Shown in pieces: positions 30,899-35,057 of a stretch of DNA of 35,057 nucleotides; positions within the stretch are counted from its first letter, which is position 1; every line of letters begins with the position of its first letter. The stretch comes from an uncultured Saccharospirillaceae bacterium. GTDB lineage: Bacteria > Bacteroidota > Bacteroidia > Flavobacteriales_D > CAJJDF01. A program made the position numbers and the translations under genes. Where the stretch lies: assembly GCA_950054195.1 (NCBI GenBank), contig CATLPG010000029.1, positions 1 through 35,057 on the forward strand, in the 5' to 3' direction. A model generated the notes under the pieces. That model was not told the origin of the DNA. It did not search any database and saw only the letters and a list, made by a program, of their open reading frames with translations.

Positions 30899-31771
30899 TT
30901 ACTTTATAGCTTCGTCTGGGTTAAGCAAATCGTAAAACTGATCCATTTTAGGTAAAATGATAATTCTGGTTCTACGGTTGGTTGCTCTTCCTTCTTTTGT
31001 ATCGTTAGACGCTAACGCATTATGCTCACCTCTACCAGCAGCAATTAATCTGTTTGGATCAATGCCATGAGCGTTTTCTAATGCTCTAACAACCGAAGTA
31101 GAACGTAACACGCTCAAATCCCAATTATCTTTAATTCCTGATTTTTTGATGGGCACATTATCGGTATAACCCTCTACCATAACATCAAAATTTGGCTTAG
31201 CCTTTACGATAGATGCAATTTTACCTAACACATCGTTTGCTTTTGACGTTAGGTTATAGCTTCCGCTTTTAAACAACATTTTATCAGACAGATTAATAAA
31301 AACAACCGTTTTATCAATTTTGATGTCTATATCTTGATCTTCAATACCGTCTTTCAATGCACCTTTTAAATTAACAGCCAATGCAAGATTTATGGAGTCT
31401 GCTTTTGTTTTTGCAGCTCTAAGAAGATTAATATACTTATCCTTTTGTTCTAGTTGAGAGAGTGTTTCTTTAATGTTATCATTCGCAGATTGTGAAAGAA
31501 CAGTTAAGTTACCTACTTGTTCCATTTGTTGAGAGAGTTGTTTTTTGTAATCGCTTACTTGCTCTTCTCTTAGTTTAAGTTCTCTACTCAACACTTCGTA
31601 TTTTGCCTCACATGTTTGACGTTCTTCAGTAACGGTTGCAAGCTTTTTCTTTGTATCAGCTAAATCTGTTGTGCATTCTTCTTGCTTACTAACTAAATCG
31701 TTGTACTTTTTTTTACTCACACACGATGATAAAATGATAATGCTTGAGCAAGTATATATTAGGTATTTCAT
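30899..31771 (-). CDS. OmpA family lipoprotein, tandem copy 1
   Basis: A 290-aa lipoprotein of the same length and layout as its downstream neighbour. A short signal ends LSSC (Cys17), then VSKKKYNDL. A long coiled coil and a C-terminal OmpA peptidoglycan-binding domain follow (VMVEGYTDNVPI, NWDLSVLRSTSVVRALENA, GRATNRRTRIII). The pair differs most in the coiled coil and in short patches such as residue ~200-215 (KKSGIKDN versus NTSCMKDN). They probably arose by tandem duplication. Anchoring of the outer membrane to peptidoglycan is inferred. The gene runs from 31771 and is separated from the ABC permease gene by 60 bp. Confidence 0.9.
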   Translation of the reverse strand: MKYLIYTCSSIIILSSCVSKKKYNDLVSKQEECTTDLADTKKKLATVTEERQTCEAKYEVLSRELKLREEQVSDYKKQLSQQMEQVGNLTVLSQSANDNIKETLSQLEQKDKYINLLRAAKTKADSINLALAVNLKGALKDGIEDQDIDIKIDKTVVFINLSDKMLFKSGSYNLTSKANDVLGKIASIVKAKPNFDVMVEGYTDNVPIKKSGIKDNWDLSVLRSTSVVRALENAHGIDPNRLIAAGRGEHNALASNDTKEGRATNRRTRIIILPKMDQFYDLLNPDEAIK

Positions 31772-31831
31772 AAAGTGATTATTTATCTATTCTTAAATTT
31801 TAAAAGTATTAAATGGAGTTGGCCAGACGTA

Positions 31832-33199
31832 TTAATATTTCAGCCACTTGAATATTTCTTTGTAACTAGGTTTTTTTCCATACATAAGGATACCTGTACG
31901 ATATACTTTAGCAGCAATCCAAACAGTTCCAATAAAGGTAATGATTAATAATCCCATAGCTAGGAGTACTTCCCACAGCTCTGCACTACCCATGGCTACT
32001 CGAACCAACATCACCACAGGAGAAGTTAACGGAAATAAACTTAACCAATACATAGCTGCTGAATCTGGATTTTTAAATGCCGAGAAAGCAACAACATAAA
32101 ACGCTAACATAAGCGGTAATATTACTGGAGTCATAAATTGCTGCGTATCTGTTTCATTATCAACTGCCGATCCAATAGCGGCAAATAAAGCAGAGTAAAT
32201 TAAATAACCCATCAAAAAGAAAAAGATAAATGAAGTAATAATGTTTACCCAAGGGAGTGCCCATAAAGCGTTAAATATGTCGTTTTGAAACTTACTAAGG
32301 TTTGCATTCTGCAGCATCATTTCTTGAGACATTTGAGAAACTGCATCACCTTCCACGTAGTCGGGCATAATAAAAGCCATCAATACATTTATGAGTATGG
32401 TTGAAAATACACCCCAAATAACAAATTGTGTTAATCCAACTAAGGCAACTCCAATAATTTTTCCCATCATTAGCTGGAAAGGCTTAACTGATGATATAAT
32501 TACTTCTATAATACGGTTTGTTTTTTCCTCAATAACTCCTCGCATCACTTGGGCACCAAAAAAGAAGATAAAGAAGAAAATAATAAACGAAAAGGCCATA
32601 CCAACGCCAGCACCAACTTTATGGTCAACATTTTTTGATATAGCTTCTCCTTTTTCATCGATATTATCAATGTCTATAAGGCTAAAACTGTTAAGCGATC
32701 TAATATTAGCATATGTACTTCGGAATTCTTTCATTTTGGCAGAATCCCCCTCATACTGTTTAGAAATAATAAAAGATTCCCTTGCCAAACGAACAGATTC
32801 TTTGATTTTATCTTCTATAGATATGCTAGGTGCTTTTCGATAAATTATTTTACCACCACTTCTCTCTGTATTAATTATGTTTTCAGGCAAGTAAAGAAGA
32901 AGATCATATTTTTCAAAACTTTCATCGGATTTAAATTTAATTAAAGCGTCATTATAGCTGGTTGCATTTACTGGGTCCCATTTAATTTTACCGGTCATAG
33001 GAGGCATGCGGTTGGATAATGTATAAGTGGCATCAAATATTCCCACTGTATATTTATCTTTCTCCTGCTGACTCATTAGAATAACCGCAGCAAAAAATCC
33101 AGCAAATAAAATCGGACCTAAAATGGTCATAACGATAAACGTTCTTTTTTTTACGCGAGTTAAATACTCTCTCCCAATAATCAATCGTGTTACTCCCAT
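31832..33199 (-). CDS. ABC-2 type exporter permease (NatB-like)
   Basis: A 455-aa inner-membrane permease. One N-terminal span (~20-45, FIVMTILGPILFAGFFAAVI) is followed by a ~165-residue periplasmic domain. Five or so C-terminal spans then run from ~205 to 440 (AFSFIIFFFIFFFGAQVMRG, VIEEKTNRIIEVIISSVKPF). That EEKTNRIIEVIISSVKP coupling helix is the hallmark of COG1668/NatB-type ABC-2 permeases, which export sodium, peptides or drugs. It lies 2 bp after the ATPase gene stop. Substrate is unknown. Confidence 0.9.
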   Translation of the reverse strand: MGVTRLIIGREYLTRVKKRTFIVMTILGPILFAGFFAAVILMSQQEKDKYTVGIFDATYTLSNRMPPMTGKIKWDPVNATSYNDALIKFKSDESFEKYDLLLYLPENIINTERSGGKIIYRKAPSISIEDKIKESVRLARESFIISKQYEGDSAKMKEFRSTYANIRSLNSFSLIDIDNIDEKGEAISKNVDHKVGAGVGMAFSFIIFFFIFFFGAQVMRGVIEEKTNRIIEVIISSVKPFQLMMGKIIGVALVGLTQFVIWGVFSTILINVLMAFIMPDYVEGDAVSQMSQEMMLQNANLSKFQNDIFNALWALPWVNIITSFIFFFLMGYLIYSALFAAIGSAVDNETDTQQFMTPVILPLMLAFYVVAFSAFKNPDSAAMYWLSLFPLTSPVVMLVRVAMGSAELWEVLLAMGLLIITFIGTVWIAAKVYRTGILMYGKKPSYKEIFKWLKY

Positions 33200-33201
33200 G
33201 G

Positions 33202-34128
33202 TTATATGTTTTGATTATTTTGGTTTACTACTTCTATAAAAATATCATCCATAGTCGGGATAATTTCAGTTACATCCTTTATTTGAATGTCATTGTTAAT
33301 AAGTGTTTTCAACAAATCATTCAACGAAGCATCATTTAACTTCACTGATGCTCGGTGATTCGTACTATCGAAGCTTTCCTTATCTACTAATTCAAAATTG
33401 GTCCATAAAGCATTCGCAAAACCGATCATGTTGCCTTCAAAAGAAATGTCGTAAATATTTTTACTAAACGTTGTTTTAATTTCACTTACCTTACCATCCA
33501 GTACTTTGTTCGATTTGTTGATTAAGGCAATGTGATCACAAATTTCTTCTACAGATTTCATATTATGTGTAGATAAGAAAATGGTAGATCCTTCATCTCT
33601 TAGTTTTAAAATTTCATCCTTAATGAGGTTAGCATTAATAGGATCGAACCCACTAAATGGCTCATCTAGAATTAAAATTTTAGGTTTGTGAAGCACAGTA
33701 ATAATAAATTGAATTTTTTGAGCCATTCCTTTTGATAACTCTTCAATTTTTTTGTTCCACCAATCACCAATTTCAAACTTATCAAACCATAATTTTAGTT
33801 GAGCTTTAGCATCTTGCTTGCTCATTCCTTTTAATTGAGCCAAATAAAGTGCTTGTTCGCCAATTTTCATTTTTTTATATAACCCTCGTTCCTCTGGCAA
33901 GTAACCAATGTCTTGAATATGCTTGGGTTGAAGTTTTTCTCCAGAAATAAAAATTTCTCCTTTATCTGGTGCTGTGATTTGGTTGATGATTCTGATCAAC
34001 GATGTTTTACCAGCACCGTTTGGTCCTAATAATCCAAATACAGCCTGTTCTGGAACCGATAAACTTACATCGTTTAATGCACGGTGATTATGATAAAGCT
34101 TGGTGATGTTTTTGGCTTCAAAAATCAT
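33202..34128 (-). CDS. ABC transporter ATP-binding protein (NatA-like)
   Basis: A 308-aa cytoplasmic ATPase partner of the downstream permease gene. Motifs are Walker A GPNGAGKT (35-42), Q-loop near VLGI replaced by IGYLPEERGLYKKM (with PEE-RGL typical of exporters), signature LSKGM (131-135; usual LSGGQ), Walker B ILILDEPF (151-158), and the H-loop His188 in STHNM. The C-terminal ~90 residues resemble the DUF4162 extension of such ATPases. The 2-bp gap to the permease makes them one operon. A terminator lies upstream, isolating the pair from the lpd fragment. Confidence 0.92.
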   Translation of the reverse strand: MIFEAKNITKLYHNHRALNDVSLSVPEQAVFGLLGPNGAGKTSLIRIINQITAPDKGEIFISGEKLQPKHIQDIGYLPEERGLYKKMKIGEQALYLAQLKGMSKQDAKAQLKLWFDKFEIGDWWNKKIEELSKGMAQKIQFIITVLHKPKILILDEPFSGFDPINANLIKDEILKLRDEGSTIFLSTHNMKSVEEICDHIALINKSNKVLDGKVSEIKTTFSKNIYDISFEGNMIGFANALWTNFELVDKESFDSTNHRASVKLNDASLNDLLKTLINNDIQIKDVTEIIPTMDDIFIEVVNQNNQNI

Positions 34129-34140
34129 AGTTTAAAAATT

Positions 34141-34167
34141 AAAAAAGGGATCAATAATTTGATCCCT
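34141..34167 (-). terminator. Terminator after the dihydrolipoyl dehydrogenase fragment
   Basis: AGGGATCAA (34146-34154) and TTGATCCCT (34159-34167) form a perfect 9-bp stem with a 4-base loop. On the minus strand the stem is followed by six T (complement of A 34141-34146). Confidence 0.85.
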
Positions 34168-34244
34168 AACAAAATTAATTGATTTGGTTAATTACCAAAT
34201 TAAAATATGTTAAACGGCAAAATCTATTTGTCGCTGGTTTTTAG

Positions 34245-34694
34245 TTAAATGTGCAAAGGTCTGTCAGCGGTAGCAGCAAGTGCAGCTTCTTTAACAGCTT
34301 CTGCGTATGTTGGGTGGGCATGCGACATTCTCGAAATATCTTCTGCACTGGCTCTATACTCCATCGCTACCACAGCTTCAGCAATTAAATCAGCGACTCT
34401 AGGGCCTATCATATGGACGCCTAAAACCTCGTCTGTATTTTTATCAGCCAATATTTCTTTAAGAGTTGTTTTTGCTAAATCGTATGGATCATAAACTATA
34501 TTTTTATTATAACCTTTAAATGCACCTGTATAATTTTTATCAATTATTTGTTGTTTCTGTGTAATTCTAGCAATATCATTAGGATCATAAACAATTTGTT
34601 TAGTTTGACCATCATATCCTCCAGTATAGTTATGATCTATAAATTGTTGTTTTAATCGTTCTGTCGTATTTAGCTGTCTTTCTAGTCCATACCC
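34245..34694 (-). CDS. lpdA: C-terminal fragment of dihydrolipoyl dehydrogenase fused in frame to a virus-like repeat protein
   Basis: From the stop at 34245, the last ~68 codons (to about 34451) match the dimerisation domain of dihydrolipoyl dehydrogenase, the FAD enzyme shared by 2-oxoacid dehydrogenase and glycine cleavage complexes. [20 protein letters not shown] and [19 protein letters not shown] carry the catalytic His-Pro-Thr-x-x-Glu. The FAD- and NAD-binding parts (~400 residues) are absent. Upstream in the same frame come two 32-residue repeats (34458-34649) unlike any lpd sequence, then a TAG at 34695-34697. No credible start codon lies in this frame. The join falls at about ADKN (34448-34437). 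Probably a chimera, with the lpd tail native to this bacterium. Confidence 0.75.
   Translation of the reverse strand, partial: GYGLERQLNTTERLKQQFIDHNYTGGYDGQTKQIVYDPNDIARITQKQQIIDKNYTGAFKGYNKNIVYDPYDLAKTTLKEILADKNTDEVLGVHMIGPRVADLIAEAVVAMEYRASAEDISRMSHAHPTYAEAVKEAALAATADRPLHI
34458..34649 (-). repeat. Two tandem 32-residue protein repeats, virus-like
   Basis: Read on the minus strand, residues encoded at 34649-34554 and 34553-34458 align without gaps: [14 protein letters not shown]... and [14 protein letters not shown]..., each ending in YDP[N/Y]D[I/L]A[R/K]. The unit resembles YDPNDIA-K-T-type repeats I associate with virion-like proteins of large DNA viruses and phages. That link is from memory and uncertain. 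Confidence 0.7.
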
Positions 34695-34720
34695 CTATTT
34701 AATCCAGTTTCTTCCTCTGC

Positions 34721-35057
34721 CTATCTATAGTCAAATGGGTCAGCCAGTTCATCACCAACTTTGACTGTATGAGGGTCGCCCCTAACTTCTATAAATTCTG
34801 CTATAATGTCAGCTTCGTTTAGTGGTTCGCCAGTCCTAGGATTTCTAAGTGATACAGGCATATTATACCTAGGACTACCTGTTGCACGATATTGAGTTTG
34901 CTGTACAAATGCCTCTTCTACTACGCTTAATCTCCTAGCTACCTCGGTATCAAAATTAATAATCAGTTGGTCTATATCAGCTTGGGTAGCGTAAAGGGTA
35001 TCCATCCTCTTGTCATCAAATCCTACACTCTCGCTAACCTCTGCTCTACCTACAAAT
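34721..35057 (-). CDS. Virus-like protein of unknown function, partial (open at the right edge)
   Basis: A frame open from the window edge to an amber stop at 34723-34721, at least 112 codons. An internal ATG at 35005 would give 94 aa, but the frame is open upstream too (FVGRAEVSESVGFDDKR). Soluble, with no signal or membrane segment. A basic stretch ARRLSVVEEAFVQQTQYRAT is followed by PVSLRNPRTGEPLNEADIIA and GDPHTVKVGDELADPFDYR. I do not recognise a family. Beyond the stop the same frame reads [12 protein letters not shown], and a 1-base shift then joins it to [15 protein letters not shown] and the 32-residue repeats. The three pieces may therefore be one damaged gene. Confidence 0.45.
   Translation of the reverse strand, partial: FVGRAEVSESVGFDDKRMDTLYATQADIDQLIINFDTEVARRLSVVEEAFVQQTQYRATGSPRYNMPVSLRNPRTGEPLNEADIIAEFIEVRGDPHTVKVGDELADPFDYR

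Noticed and set aside
32391-32843. 150-codon plus-strand frame opposite the ABC permease
   Set aside because: Shadow of a recognised gene; no membrane or domain logic of its own.
1-35057. CRISPR array, insertion sequence or integrase
   Set aside because: No regularly spaced repeats, transposase motif or recombinase was seen in the interior.

Overview
The window is a 35 kb, AT-rich stretch of chromosome from a Bacteroidota bacterium, most likely a marine-type Flavobacteriales lineage (family not resolved). Signs of this are promoters of the TAnnTTTG type with an upstream TTG, the lack of clear Shine-Dalgarno sequences, a PorE-like protein (TPR, PD40 propeller, carboxypeptidase-regulatory fold, OmpA), several OmpA-type lipoproteins, and families common in this phylum (DUF2797, DUF2461, DUF502, COG2509 FAD protein). 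Several starts were moved downstream of the longest open frame, to an ATG that fits the family or gives a clean signal peptide.

Layout. 1-2400 (minus): prs, rplY/ctc and pth. 2400-2600: tRNA-Leu(CAA) on the plus strand, divergent from prs, with its own promoter and terminator. 2700-8960 (minus): an NYN-LOTUS predicted RNA-binding nuclease, a DUF421 membrane protein, an AsmA/DUF748-like protein, an outer-membrane-barrel-like protein and a large TPR lipoprotein with a divergent OmpA-like domain. 8340-9480 (minus): deoxynucleoside kinase and folK. 9570-11390 (plus): sppA, convergent with a glutathione peroxidase. 12037-13114 (plus): single-domain rhodanese, a probable 40-residue membrane peptide and a secreted protein. 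13118-15651 (minus): CYTH, GNAT and FAD-protein genes with overlapping ends. 15764-20210 (plus): rpe, then a very compact run DUF2797 / unknown 77 aa / DUF2461 / thiolase / mercaptopyruvate-type sulfurtransferase, meeting a minus-strand DUF502 gene tail to tail. 20895-29828 (plus): riboflavin synthase, a double-zinc-ribbon small protein, recG, the PorE-like protein, purM, prfA and a GT22-like mannosyltransferase. 29892-34128 (minus): two tandem OmpA lipoprotein paralogs and an ABC-2 exporter pair.

The two ends are different. At the left edge pth runs in frame, in the middle of a conserved motif, into the nuclease domain of a phage-type terminase large subunit. At the right edge the last 68 or so codons of dihydrolipoyl dehydrogenase are joined in frame to a virus-like protein with 32-residue repeats, preceded by another virus-like frame broken by an amber codon and an apparent 1-base shift. 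Both joins fall where the two partners plausibly share a short word. Assembly chimerism is the simplest explanation, and a real bacterial-viral junction the less likely alternative. Between the edges I see no CRISPR array, transposase, integrase, toxin-antitoxin or defence locus, and no clearly new system. The less-characterised content of the interior is the NYN-LOTUS gene, the compact thiolase/sulfurtransferase operon with its unknown 77-aa member, and several uncharacterised envelope proteins.
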